A DNA stretch of 64,000 nt from Sanguinoderma infundibulare (lineage: Eukaryota > Basidiomycota > Agaricomycetes > Polyporales > Polyporaceae), in contig JAVLRN010000018.1 of assembly GCA_032821775.1 (NCBI GenBank), positions 124,001-188,000 on the forward strand. Direction: 5' to 3'. Both the position numbers and the translations under genes were made by a program. The notes beneath the pieces are model-generated. The model had not been told where the DNA came from, did no database searches, and was given only the letters and a program-made list of their open reading frames with translations. Each line of letters starts with the position of its first letter. Positions within the stretch are counted from its first letter, which is position 1. Shown here piece after piece: positions 43,509 through 54,639 of this stretch.

Positions 43509-45584
43509 AAGGTGGACTGGTATCGATACTCTGGGGCCTGCTATGCCTTCCTCCATGACCTCCACGACATTGACACCACAGATCCCACGTTCTGCGACGA
43601 ATTCGGCAGCAGCAAATGGTTCACGCGCATGTGGACGCTGCAAGAACTCCTCGCTCCACACGTCCTTCTATTCCTCTCCAGCACCTGGCGTGTTATAGGT
43701 TCGAAATATACCCTCGCTTCCCATGTGGAGACCGTGACAGGCATCGACACCACCATCCTCACCTTCGAGTATCCGTTGGAAGCTGTCAGCGTCGCGCGCA
43801 AAATGTCATGGGCCGCGGCGAGGACGTCTACTCGTGTGGAGGACAAGGCCTATGCGTTGATGGGAATCTTCGGCGTGACCATCTCTGTGTCGTATGGAGA
43901 AGGCCGGTACGCATTCATCCGCCTCCAGGAAGAGATCGTCAAGCATTACCCCGATCAGATCATCTTCGCTTGGGGACACATCCTCCCTCCATTCGATTTC
44001 ACGTTTGTAGCTCCTGGGGGTCCTACCGAGATCTCCGCGAGCGACCTGGTGCGTCGGCCTCCTTCGTTGACCGAGTATTTCCTGGCGTCCGGACCCCGCG
44101 AGTTCAAAGAATCGTCGACATTCACCCGTCTTCCCCGGGAAACGTTCGCAGAGTTGCTCGGGCTACCCTCGGAGACGACTTCTCAGGAATTCAGGGCGAC
44201 CTCTTACGGCATGCACGCATGCCTACCTCTCCTCACCGTCAATCGCCGCGATCACCAGTTCAATCTTCCGACACACCTCGCTCTCCTTGCCTGCGAAGAC
44301 CAAGATGGCCGCTTGCTGGCCCTCTTGCTTCGCCCACAACCCGACACAACTGGTCGCGATTTTTTCGTGGGAGCCGTTGTCGGCCACACGCACACATTCA
44401 TGCACTCCGATACCCCACTGTGGCAGTCTCACTACTATCGGGTCACCTACCTCTACCGGGAGGAGGTTATCTCCCTTCGGGCCTATATCGAGATGGTAGA
44501 TCTCTACATTCCCCACCGACCTCCTATCACTGCCCAGAAGCTGGAACTGGAGGAAACCACGCATTCCGCTCTGCGGGACTCGCGAGAGTTTTTTGAGGCT
44601 CGCCTCTCGAGCTGGTCTCGGACGCTCTCAACACAGTACGGGTATACGGTCTCGCCAGCGCAAGACACTAATATCGTTCGCCATGATTGTCGCCTTGTTC
44701 TCACCCCATCCGCATCCACGACATGTGCAGTCGTAATCTCCAATTGCGACGAGCATATCACCATCCGCGTCGGACGTTGCGGCTGCAGGGTCGCCGAGCA
44801 GCACCATTTGCTTGCCGTCATGGTGTCCGCGCGAGGTCGATCCAACTTTCTCGAGACGGAGTTTCAGAGGCCTGAGCACTACGACAAGGGCCACCCGGCA
44901 CACATCCAATCGTGGGACTTCAGCGGCGGCTTCGCTTGGAAGGTGATAAACCTGGAGTCAGATTTTCGACCACGCATCACCCTACGCCTCACATTCAGCC
45001 ACGACACCCAAAACTCTGCCGACGTCCCGCGCACAAAAGCGTACCGACTGGGCGCCGAGATCTTGGACCCTCTTCCCTCCGAACCGGTGCCACTCTCGAT
45101 CTCTCCTGTGTCCATAGAACCTGCGGTCGCGAGGCAGCTGCGCACATATTCTCAAGTTGCAGCCTCGCCGCCCATCTCGCACGCAGCAATGGCTCTGGTG
45201 AATCCGACATCACGGACAACTGTGGGACCAAGCTGGATTTCGCCACAGGCGTCTCAACCAGGCAACCGGGCATCGATGCACACCCCGTCGCAGTCGTCGG
45301 GTATACCCCAGCCGATATCTCGTCGCGAGTCATCCCGTGTTGTGCCGGTGGGCCAATCCCATTCGCGGAGGAGTAACGCGACAGACCCCGGCACAAGGCG
45401 ACCGTCCTCGTCCTCCGTGATGTCTCCACCCGGGCTGCAATCCGTGCAGAGCGCCTCGCCTGCCTATCATTCGTACGGGTCTCACCGTCCGCCTGGCGAG
45501 TACGCGGCACTTCGAACGCTCAAGCACCGCGCGCGGCGCGTCCAGTATTCCGCCAGCCAACCCTGTCGAACGGCGGCTCTCTGA
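43509..45584 (+). pseudogene. HET-domain paralogue, 5'-truncated
   Basis: The frame opens inside the HET domain at DWYRYSGACYAFLHDL, the position reached only after about 100 residues in the long HET gene at 7180; the start codon, HVW and CCIDK motifs are absent. From there to about 45100 it follows that gene closely (WFTRMWTLQELLAPHVLLF, ARKMSWAAARTS, WDFSGGFAW). No in-frame ATG exists before FTRMW (about 43627). A CAG acceptor precedes the first homologous codon. The Ser/Pro-rich tail ends at 45584 while a coding-like tail continues in another frame to 45871, suggesting a further frameshift. Its start abuts the end of the intact HET gene. Fusion through an unseen upstream exon is possible but unproven. 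Confidence 0.6.
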
Positions 45585-46004
45585 ACAGTGCCGCTCTTTC
45601 CGCGAGCTCCTCGCGCGCACCCAGTACGCGGTCGACGTCCGTGAGCGAGTTCGGAGACAGAACGGAGCCCGGAGCCGGTCCCGCGGCGACCCGTCAGAGC
45701 CATGGGCTTCGACCGACTGGAGTCACCACTCCACGTCATACTGCCGTTCCGGGTTATAGTCGCAGTCAGCAGCGCCCCGCGCCACATGCGACGAAACCAT
45801 TCCTTGTCAATGGTGGCCAGCGAGGACGGAATGGGAGTGGTCGATTCCCAGTCGTGAACGAGGACACTTGACCTAACCGATGTATTGGTTTCGGCCTAGG
45901 TAGCGTATTGTCTCAGCCCTTGAACAAGTAGTAGTGTATCGACAGTAGACATCATCCAGACATCATGTATTCAAAGACATGTGTGTCCTTGTAAAAGACC
46001 GACT
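45585..46004. other. Region between HET relic and WD40 gene
   Basis: The first 290 bp can be read as the shifted tail of the HET relic (frame ending GRFPVVNEDT at 45871). The rest holds the 3' flank of the WD40 gene. Confidence 0.45.
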
Positions 46005-47111
46005 CTACTTCGCTATAGTTGTATCCCACGAGCAACCGTCCTGAGGAATGACATCAGAGAGACGACGGATGAAAACAGTCCCATCCAATGCTCCCGACGA
46101 CAGTGTTCTCCCATCCGGGGAGAAAGCTACGTTTAAAACCCGGCCTCCATGCTCGCGGAACGTCGCCACGCACGAGCCGTCTCGAGTCCTCCACAGTCGT
46201 ACCGTCTTGTCATCCGACGCCGACGCGATGTACCGCCCGCATGGAGAGAAGGACGCGGCGAAAACTGGATGGCTATTCCCGCTAAGCGAGAGGAGTATCA
46301 CACCGCTGTTCGAATCCCAGATCTTCACCGTCGCGTCGAACGACGTGGACAGCACCAGCGCCCCGTCCGGCGAAAACGTCACGTCCAATACCCCACTCGA
46401 GTGGCCCTCCAACGTGAAGACCTGTTGTCCTGTATGCGCATCCCAGATCCGGACAATGTTGCCAGACGCGGTGCCGAGGCGCATGCTGTCAGGATGGAAA
46501 GCGACAGCCCAGAGCTGCGCCTTGTGACCGTGAAGGACCGTTGTATGCAGTGCGCCCAATGCGATGTCCCAAACGCAACAGTGATGATCGTCCCCGCACG
46601 AGACAAGCCAGCGTCCATCCGGAGAGAAGCGGATGAAGCGGATTGTTGCCTGATGAGCACCTGTGAGGAGGTGGAGCTGCTGGGACGTCCGGACGTCCCA
46701 CAGGCACACAGCCCGGGCAAATTCGGAATTCGCTAGAGGAGTATTGGAGGTATCGGCGCAAACAAAGGCGATCGTGGTCCCGTCAGGCGACCACGCACAT
46801 TCCGAGTGACCTTCGAGTGTTGCAACTTCGAGGGCCCCGCCCTGGCTGATGTCCCAAATCGCCACCTTCTCGTCAGGTGGACCGGCAGATACGAGAAATC
46901 GACTATCTGGGGAGAACGCAAGCGAGCAGAGCGGTCCGAGATGAGCGACCCATTCATGGGAGACCTGCCCGTCCGAGCACCATAGAATGATGGTAGAATC
47001 GCCAGACCCGGTTGCAATCCACTTGCTGTCCGAAGAAACAGCGAGCGAGGACACTGTGATGTCGTGACCAGTTGCGTTCCCTACACAACCGATGAGCTGC
47101 ATTGCGACCAT
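46005..47111 (-). CDS. WD40-repeat protein
   Basis: A single open frame gives 368 residues from MVAMQLIG (47111). About seven WD blades are visible: DSTIILW, EKVAIWD, RAVCLWD, HHCCVWD, NIVRIWD, ATVKIWD and KTVRLW, each preceded by GH and FSPDG-type turns. WD40 proteins form a beta-propeller used as a binding platform; no catalytic domain is attached here. An in-frame ATG at 47135 would overlap the end of the upstream F-box gene on the same strand, so 47111 was preferred. A fusion with that gene by a 43-nt intron is possible (see findings). Pieces of this gene occur in segment copies 1 and 2. Confidence 0.8.
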   Translation of the reverse strand: MVAMQLIGCVGNATGHDITVSSLAVSSDSKWIATGSGDSTIILWCSDGQVSHEWVAHLGPLCSLAFSPDSRFLVSAGPPDEKVAIWDISQGGALEVATLEGHSECAWSPDGTTIAFVCADTSNTPLANSEFARAVCLWDVRTSQQLHLLTGAHQATIRFIRFSPDGRWLVSCGDDHHCCVWDIALGALHTTVLHGHKAQLWAVAFHPDSMRLGTASGNIVRIWDAHTGQQVFTLEGHSSGVLDVTFSPDGALVLSTSFDATVKIWDSNSGVILLSLSGNSHPVFAASFSPCGRYIASASDDKTVRLWRTRDGSCVATFREHGGRVLNVAFSPDGRTLSSGALDGTVFIRRLSDVIPQDGCSWDTTIAK

Positions 47112-47124
47112 CGTAATCGCGATT

Positions 47125-48414
47125 TTACAACCCACCTACTCCGTCCGACGAGACAGTGATTGCATTTCGTTTGTGCAAACCGGGGAAATGCTGTCGGAGC
47201 ACTTCAATCCAGAAAGCACTCCTGCGATCAGATATAGAGAAATTGGGTTTGAATGCTATTGCGGGTTGAGGGAGATGCAGCAGTTCCTGCTCTAGCTCGG
47301 AGCAACTGGACGCGATGGAGTCTTCCTTGAGCAACTTCTGATAGGCCTCCCATGGGGATTTCAAGAAGGAGACCGTAACCTTCTTCAAGGTTCGAGAATG
47401 AATAACCTTCAGGCACTCGACCGCCTTCGTGATCTCGTCGGTGTTGAACCTTGGTTTTAGGGTCAGGGAGTAGAGTTGAGGCCATTCGTTTGGTTGTGGA
47501 AGTGGATGCCAGTCCTCTGAGCAGGTTGAAGGGAGTCAGTATACTACGAATGGGCTACTACAGCCTGATGTAAGATAGTTGTGGGCTCACTTTCGCCGTC
47601 TGCTAGCATAGCCAAAGAAAGAGTCTCCACCGTGGATTTACCCAACTCTAAAAGGAACGCGCCTGCCGTTTTGTCCACGTATTCGTGTATCTGAAATGAG
47701 GAGGCCCAAGTCAGTGATTTTCCTGGAGACATGGTGGATGGTCCTCACACCGAGTGTCACCAGCTTTAGTCGTCTCGACGCGCGTTGTCCCGTCAGCACT
47801 AGATGTGGGCTAACATTTTTTATGATGCGCAGAAACTTGCAGAAGAGTTCTTTGGTGCGTGGAAATGCCGCCAGTAGGCGGACAAACTCCAGATCTGTCG
47901 CAAAAGTCACGTTACAGAATCCGAGAGTCTGAATGTGCGTGCCGGATACACGACAGTGTGTGAGACTGGAATGGTGCAGAATGGTCTTCTTTAAGCAGCT
48001 CCTGGAGGAATCGAGATGGAGATTACTCGTGCGAGTGAATTCGACCTTTATCAGGTTGGGAAGCATTTTGAGAGGGAGGGAGGGCACCAAGTCAGTCGGA
48101 TACATCGCTATCGTCCGAACGAGGGGTGCGAGGTGGGGTTTGGCCCGGAGGAAGTCGCAAAGACTGAAGATACCATCTGTGCAGGTGATCCTGACGTAGG
48201 CAACGAGAAGACAGAGACTACGAGGACGGAGTTCGCGACATGTGAGGGAAAAGTTGTACAGGGCCCGGCGATTGTCGTATAAATGGCCAATGACCCTTTC
48301 GATGACCTCCCAGGGGGGAGCGGGGGACATAGCGAGCCGAGTGCGGAATGGGAGCGCGAGAGCCATTGCAAATCGTGTGGGGAATGGGAGGAGGGAAAGG
48401 CAGGAGGAGTACAC
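47125..48414 (-). CDS. F-box-like protein
   Basis: Exons 48414-47749, 47690-47591 and 47516-47125 join in phase and give 385 residues. Residues about 30-75 (PPWEVIERVIGHLYDN, YNFSLTCRELRPRSL) match the F-box form common in Agaricomycetes. The rest has leucine-rich-like segments (LPNLIKVEFTRTSNL, SLTHCRVSGTHIQTL). F-box proteins bring substrates to SCF ubiquitin ligases. Introns are GTGAGG...TTTCAG and GTGAGC...CTCAG. The start could also be the Met at residue 17 or 29. The stop lies 14 bp before the WD40 start on the same strand. Confidence 0.72.
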
Positions 48415-50478
48415 GCGGCCAATGCAGTGTGGTCGGTGAGATATAGTCTTTGAGCCGCAGTAGCCCCGAGGGTCCGAAGGCGCGGTATCTGCCAGCCATC
48501 TACAACGATTCGGACGCCCGAGTCCACACTAGACTGAACTCAAAAATACCTTGAACCCTCAAGCCAGTCTCGCGACATGATTTCATAGACTCCTGACCGA
48601 CCGCATTTCTACTTCAGCTGTGTCGAAACAACGTGAAGAGTTCATTCTGCTGCCACCTGTGGAAAGACACAAGGGCCGAGCCACAGTGGCACCGTCACGC
48701 CTGTTATTTTCAAGTCCGGGGGAGATCAGTGTACCATGTACAGCTTCCGGACCGGCCGCGGCCCCGAAGCTGAAGCTCCTCGACTTATTACCACGCGGAA
48801 ACTGAGTCCACTTCCACATGACACAGCCAACGAGTCTGTACAACGCGGGAACGATCGCATGCATCGGTACAAGTCCACGGTATGAGTATGAATAGTAGCA
48901 TGAATATTTGCATGCACGTACCTGTAGTAGGGTTCTGTCGGCGGGCAGTGTCCCTTCCGGTTCCGAACGCGCGTGGCACGACGCATGTTGGGCCAAAACC
49001 TCCAGAAGCATCCGCCCACGAGGGGACCGTTTGCTCCGCCTGAACGATGAAACCTGTACATGGATGCCTACCCGGCCGCCGCACATGGAAGAACGGGAAG
49101 CAGGTCCCAGCATAGCTATGAACCGGGAGTCGATGACCCCGGACAGCTCAGTGCCCCTCGTCTTTCTTGACCCGTAGCCGTATTCACCTGCCGCGAGACG
49201 GCCGCCTGCAAGTATAGACTTTCGTTGGAGGAAGAGGAAGAAGGGTCGTGGAGAGGAAACGTGTATTTGATTCCGAGCTCTTGGAACGTGAATTCGTCTT
49301 CTTGTCAGACATGGAAGAGGATCGCGTACAGCATTTCGCGGGGTTGGCGTCGTCGCGATTGTTAAACGACGACCGCTGTGTCGACTCTAATTGTCCATTC
49401 AGTTATGATGCGATGGTTAGCTGACAGCAAGTACGTACTCCTTTAGGTAGAATCCGTATTTGGGACACCCATACTTGTGATAGTACAGCATAAGAGGACG
49501 AAGAGGACGAAGAGGAAGAGGAACCTGGGAAATTCGACCAATCGGACGCGAGATGGCATGCGGTCACGTGTCCGAAGTGCGCTACCAGTACAGCACCGTC
49601 GTGCTCTGCCCGTCGATGGACAACCCACGACGTCATGTACACCCGGGTACCTCTATGTCCCCATCGATGCTGCGCGCGACGTTCTCCGAACCGCACTTCA
49701 GTCCTGCACGAATGCGCGCGACCCCAAACGCTTACTAGTCCCTCTCGGTGAGTATCGCGACGGTCGTCTCTCTCGAATTGCCAGGATGTCCAAGGGACCT
49801 GATTGCATGCTACTTAGGCTTGGAGACCATGGAAATCAATGACGAACTGGTCTCGCGAATGCGGCGCGCGATGGATTCAAAATGGGAGGACTGTGCGTGG
49901 CTCAGCGCGAGTACTTGCAGTGAGCCTGGTACGTGTCCAAGTCCGTGCATTCGTTCTCTGCCTCTGAATGCCTGTCTGAGATTTTTTTCAAAATAAGCTC
50001 AGCATGACAAGGGCTCCATTCGCGGGTGATGACCTGACTCCCACGAGACAGGCATTCGGATGCGGCCACTATGTTGGTCTTCCTGACCGGCCAGGCCCAC
50101 TTCGACGACTAACTGGCACGGTGGGGTAGTGTTGCTACATTCTTGCCAAGCCTGTCCATTGGCTCTAGCCGGACGTCCAGAGGGATCGGGTGAAGTTGGA
50201 CTTGAAATTAGAGGTGTGTGCATATGCACGTTGAGATTGGCCCAGGATTCACGTCGCTCATGCATGTGCACCTGGGCACGGCACGTTTGTCCGCCGACTC
50301 ATGTGGTCCACAATGCAACCGATAGGGGGAACTATGTAGGCTAAGGCAGTCTCGACACGACTCGGTGTTCTGGAGCTGTATGGCGCAGACGTCGAAGCGC
50401 AGGCGCAGATGTCAACGCCCGCCTCCAACCAGCAAAAACGCTCGGAAGGTCAGAATCCTTCAGGGATGTCGGTCCGTG
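48415..50478. other. 2 kb region with only weak coding signals
   Basis: No gene can be called. Two plus-strand stretches look mildly coding: 49228-49422 (ERKRVFDSELLEREFVFLSD) and 49590-49940, where a 46-nt GTGAGT intron (49747-49784 region) joins RDPKRLLVPLG to CPRDLIACYLGLETMEIND in frame. No family is recognised. Confidence 0.35.
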
Positions 50479-50931
50479 AAATATTTGTGGGACGTTAGTT
50501 ATAGTTATACTCAAATTTTTTAGCCCAATGACTATTAATGGCCCCCCAAATATTTCGTGCCTCCCCCAGAGATATTTCAAGGCATCGTGTGGGGCCACTC
50601 CAAATATTTCGGCTATACTTACAAATATTTACCTCGTGTGGATGTCATCGATGTAGTAGATACTACCCCAGGGGACTTCCCCAAATATTCTGAAATATTT
50701 CGAGATATTTCAGCCGCCGCCAGGAAGGAGGAGGGATGTCCCCCACGCAAGCAGCCCACCAAATATTTCACGTCGGCCCAAATATTTGAGGGGCATGTGA
50801 TGAACGAGTCTCTCTAATAAATGACTGTCCGCCAAATATTCAGCCTACCTTAAATATTTGAACACAACGCCGTGGAGAGGGAGCCCGTCCTCGCATTGCT
50901 TTAACATATTTCCAAATATACTCAAATATTT
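50479..50931. repeat. Array of AAATATTT palindromes
   Basis: Nine exact AAATATTT octamers start at 50479, 50548, 50602, 50623, 50693, 50761, 50780, 50852 and 50924, with near copies between them (AAATATTC at 50683 and 50833, GATATTT twice, AAATATAC, AAATATAT). Many are preceded by CC and separated by GC-rich spacers. The surrounding genome is GC-rich, so chance is very unlikely. Function unknown: a protein-binding array, replication origin or scaffold attachment site are all possible. Confidence 0.85.
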
Positions 50932-51779
50932 CACCCCCCGTCCGCCACATATGACATAGGTAGCGCAAACAACAAATATATTGAACATTCCCTACTCTCA
51001 CAGGGCTTGGGGTGGACCTCCCCGGCGTGTACATCGACATGCTGACACACCTGAGCACAGCATGAGGGCGAACTTGAAGGATGATGGGCTGCTATTGGAG
51101 GGAGAAGGGAAGGGCTTCAGCTGACCATTGGCATCAAGGATCGTACCTGTGGGTCTGTCAATGTTAACAAACGTGTCCGGTGTGCTTGACCAAGTGTGGA
51201 CTCACAGCGGAGCATGAGGTCGACAGGCTGGCGTCCCTTCATGGGTTTCTCGAACATGGTGACTTTTGCGGCGTCCTCATGGCAGTCTGACGGTTTGTCG
51301 AGGGGGTCTGGGGACTTGCGTGGGCCGAGGCATTCAATCCAGGTGGTGAAAGGCCTTGTGGCAGGATTGCGCGGCTGTGACGATGAATGCCAAAGATGGA
51401 AATGCCGGGAAAGCAAGCGAGAGGTGTGCGTAGCCGAATGGGGCACAAGCCGCCAAGCACGTTCTTTGGAGGAAGAGGAAGTGAGACGAGGCAGGCCAAG
51501 GAAGACATGTCGGTGATGCACTGCGATGTACGGTCGTTACATGGCATTGTGCCAGCCGTGGGAGGAGCGTATGCATACGCAAACGAGCGTGAGGGTGGCG
51601 ACGATGGCAGATCCGGACAGAGAGCTCGAGGCAGCTCGAGGAGGGATTTGGAGGACGACGTGCAGCGTCGCTTGCAACCCGCATCTGGCCATGCACTCAA
51701 GACCATAAGCCAGAGCGAGAGCCCAAGAGCGAGAATCCGAGAGCAAGAGCGAGAGCCCGAGAGCAAGAGCCCAAGAGTG
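50932..51779. other. Region between AT array and MADS relic
   Basis: A purine-rich array of GAGAGCCCAAGAGC-like units occupies about 51713-51790. On the minus strand around 51235-51290 AKVTMFEKPMKGRQPVDLML looks coding but no gene model follows. Confidence 0.4.
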
Positions 51780-51790
51780 AGAGTCCAAGA
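51713..51790. repeat. Purine-rich AAGAGCGAGAG tandem array
   Basis: Imperfect 12-18 bp units of AGAGCGAGAGCCC type on the plus strand; pure purine strand could form triplex-like structure. It overlaps the 3' part of the MADS-box relic. Confidence 0.7.
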
Positions 51791-52330
51791 AGGACCCGAC
51801 GCACCGCCTGATGGGAGACCATCCTCACCGTCCTCCTGCGCCTCATTCTCCTTTGTGGCGGAGCTGGCAGCGATAGCGAGCCCACCGGGGACGTTAGGAG
51901 GGTGATGCACAGGGACCGAGGTACGGTCGATGGGGGTGCCAACTGGCATGGAGGAGGGGAGCTGGCCGTGGGGGGGCATTGAGACAGGCCCGGATGAGGT
52001 TCTTGCCCTCTGGTTGGGTGACGAGGGGCTGGCACTTTGCGGTGGTGAAGGTGTAGATGAGACCGGTCTCGGACACGATGAGGACGACTTGCGTGCCGGT
52101 GAGGGTGAAGAACTCATACGCCTGGAGGAGGCGAGGGGGGAGAGCAAGGGATGAGGACTAGATGGGTGACGATGATCTTCCTGCGGTGGCCTTGTTGTTC
52201 GTCTTTGGCTTGTCCTCATCGTTGTCATCGTCCTGGCCCCTCTCGCCGGCAATGGGGTCGTGGACTAAGCCGTCGTCGTTGGGGACGGCCTGGTCGTGTT
52301 CCTGGCAAAAGTGCTTGTTGGACAAGGTGG
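51780..52330 (-). pseudogene. MADS-box (Mcm1/SRF-type) transcription factor relic
   Basis: On the minus strand an acidic leader (DDDNDEDKPKTNNKATAGR) is followed, after a gap, by AYEFFTLTGTQVVLIVSE, TGLIYTFTTAKCQPLVTQP and EGKNLIRACLNAP, the second half of an SRF-type MADS box with its extension. The DNA-contacting first half (the basic helix after the GRRK position) is replaced by about 60 nt of unrelated sequence with a TAG. A shifted frame then gives the HGQLPSSMPVGTP tail. Without the basic helix it could not bind DNA. Mcm1-type proteins normally control cell-type and cell-cycle genes. Confidence 0.78.
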
Positions 52331-52430
52331 GGGACGCCTGGGGGGCGAGCTGGGATGCCTCGGGCGTGGTGACAAGGGATGCGCTCGAGACGAGAGAGGC
52401 GATGCGGCAAGTGGGAGGAGAGGCCAAAGT

Positions 52431-52488
52431 CTTAGACGCTCGATTCGGTGGCACGTCGCGTGAGGTGCCACCAAATCGAGCGTCTAAG
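52431..52488. repeat. 24-bp near-perfect hairpin
   Basis: Arms 52431-52454 and 52465-52488 match at 23 of 24 positions (CTTAGACGCTCGATT... against its complement) around a 10-nt loop GTCGCGTGAG. It lies just upstream of the MADS relic. It could be a tiny foldback element or paired solo transposon ends. Confidence 0.85.
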
Positions 52489-53033
52489 ACTTCGAGCAAT
52501 GAAGACAGCGATACTAAGACAAAATCTTCGTGAGTCCCTTGTCTTTTAATTTCAGCGTCCTGGACCTGACATTGCTTCTTGAGAATGGACACTGTCTCTT
52601 GAGAATGCATCATATGGTCCGAACGTTGAGGAGGCCAAGGTATGTCCCGGTCCCCTTTCTGCGCATTGATTGTTGCCTGGTCCCCCGGTCTCATTATCGG
52701 TTCAAACTCGACCGTCCATGATGTGCTACATAAGTATGAACGCAGAACGGGCTGCCTCGAGGCAGGCCACTGTGAATGATTGACTGCGGCACCGTTTTAG
52801 ATGGTTCGAGCAAGAGCTGGTGCTCACTCGCACGATGGCCGATTGCGAACTTGGATTCTGGTGTGCGCCCTGCGCTAGGTGACACCCGACACGATGGCCC
52901 ACTCTCCCTCTCCGTCTTCAAATAATCTGCAGGTCCCATCGCCTTTCGCCTATCTATGCGTCATCTCCCACCCTGAACCGCCCTGGCTCGGCATCTAGAC
53001 CGACCTCCCGCGACGTCCACGCACCCGCTCCGT
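52489..53033. other. Region between hairpin and exchanger relic
   Basis: Nothing recognisable on either strand. Confidence 0.4.
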
Positions 53034-54630
53034 GTGCCCTTCGTCTCCGCCTCTCAGCTACATGCCGTCCTTCTCCCTCGTTTCAGGCGCGTCGTGTCCT
53101 CGCTCCAGCGTGACGCCGCCTCCGCTTCCTTGTCTCACTTCGAGAGCCCACTCACCCCATACTCGTATCGCCGACCCCGACTTAGCCTACAGTCTGGTTC
53201 TCGCTCCCCCGCTCGCTCTCCTATTGCTTCCCATGAGCGAGATCCATGGGACGCCTCGCCCGAGATGCAACTGGATGCGCGACCCGCGCCACCTCAAATT
53301 CCAGAGCCTCCGATTGGCGAGTCGTCGCAAGAAGGGTTAGGATCTACGCCGATCCATTCGATCTCTCACACGCCCACATCCCCCACGTCTTCTGCCGCGT
53401 CAGACACGGAGTCTCAGACGTACGTCGCCACTCACATACAGGCAGCGCGCGGCCCATTTTCTCGCTCACATGGGGCGCATCCTGTTCCCCACGCTGCATG
53501 GATTCTGGAGCAAGCCGTTCTTGGGCAAGATTGCGGCGGTGCTCGCTGCCCCTGCCGTTATGGCGCTCACGCTGACGCTTCCCGTAGTCGTGACCTGTCG
53601 GAGAAGAGGCGGTCTATTGCGGGGAGTACGAGCGTGAGTCCGCTGATTGACTTTGAGGAAGAGGGTGTCGAGCGTGCGTTGATTGCGGAGGAGGAAGTCG
53701 AGGAAGAGATGCACGAACTCAAGTTCAACAAGTGGCTCATGGCCGTCCAGTGCTGTCTCGGGCCGCTATTCTGCGCTGCCATCCTGCTAGGTACACGTTC
53801 CCATTGCCTTGGCTTCTCCGGAGTGGTTTTACTCACCGGACACGAATGAATGTATGCAGAAGGGATCAAACACGAGGGCTGGGTATTACTGGCCACCAGC
53901 GTTACAGGGTTTACCGCCGCGATCCTCGTCGCCGTGTTTGTGGACAAGGGGCACTCGCCTCCAGCCCATCTTGCCCGGTGCGCGATGGGCTTTGTCGTGT
54001 CTGTGGTTTGAATCATGACGATTGCGGACGAAGTCGTCAAGGTTCTTCAGGTACGTAAGTGTTTGCATCCGTGACCCTGCCTCTGACAGTTGGGTGGTCG
54101 TGCCTTCATCTGTCATTCATGCGACCTTACTTTCCGTCCTCTTCCCTTCATCCCATTTAAAACCTTGACCGCTCTGACCCTTCTCGTTCTCGGCGCACGC
54201 ACGAGCATGACACTAACTATGACGATAGCTTTCAGCTTCCTCTTCGAGCTCTCGGACGCCATCATTGGAATCACGATCTTCGCCATCGGCAACTCGCTTG
54301 CAGACCTCGTCGCCAACATGCCCGTCGCCGTCTTTGCACCCGTCATGGACTTGCTTCGGGGACCCGATGCTCAACATCCTGCTCGGCGTCGGAATTTCGG
54401 ACTCGTACATCGTCCCGCCAGACGGGGGTGCTGTACCCGCTCGACTTCTCGCCCTCGCTCATCATCACTGGCTCAGGCCTGCTGGTGTTCCTCCTCGCGA
54501 CACTCGTGTTCATGCCCATGAACGGGTACTTTTGCTAAGGAGGTGGGGCTTGACGCTCATCTTCGCGTACGTGCTCCTGATGGTCACGAACGTCGTCGTG
54601 GAGGTAAAGCTGGAGGCTTGTTGTTGTCGC
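53034..54630 (+). pseudogene. CCX-type Na+/Ca2+ exchanger relic (C-terminal half)
   Basis: In several frames the cation/Ca2+ exchanger pattern is legible: LFPTLHGFWSKPFLGKIA, AAPAVMALTLTLPVVVT, FNKWLMAVQCCLGPLFCAA, a TM segment with FTAAILVAVFVDKG, IADEVVKVLQ, FELSDAIIGITIFAIGNSLA, DLVANMPVAVFAPVM, PMLNILLGVGIS, DFSPSLIITGSGLLVFLL and RRWGLTLIFAYVLLM. These are the loop, the alpha-2 repeat and last helices of vacuolar or organellar CCX exchangers. Lesions: TGA for Trp before IMTIADE (about 54009), frameshifts in the alpha-2 repeat (about 54345 and 54420), and TAA after MPMNGYFC. The alpha-1 half is missing. Clearly dead. Confidence 0.82.
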
Positions 54631-54639
54631 TGATCCTTG

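Noticed and set aside
43422..45584. Second HET frame as a complete gene starting at its first codon
   Set aside because: The frame begins with GTG overlapping the stop of the upstream gene and lacks the first half of the HET domain.
50479..50931. Plain AT-rich low-complexity region
   Set aside because: The spacers are GC-rich and non-repetitive; only the octamer recurs, so simple low complexity does not explain it.
53034..53849. 271-codon plus-strand frame as an intact gene
   Set aside because: Membrane segments of the exchanger continue in other frames, so the frame is a composite of one broken gene.
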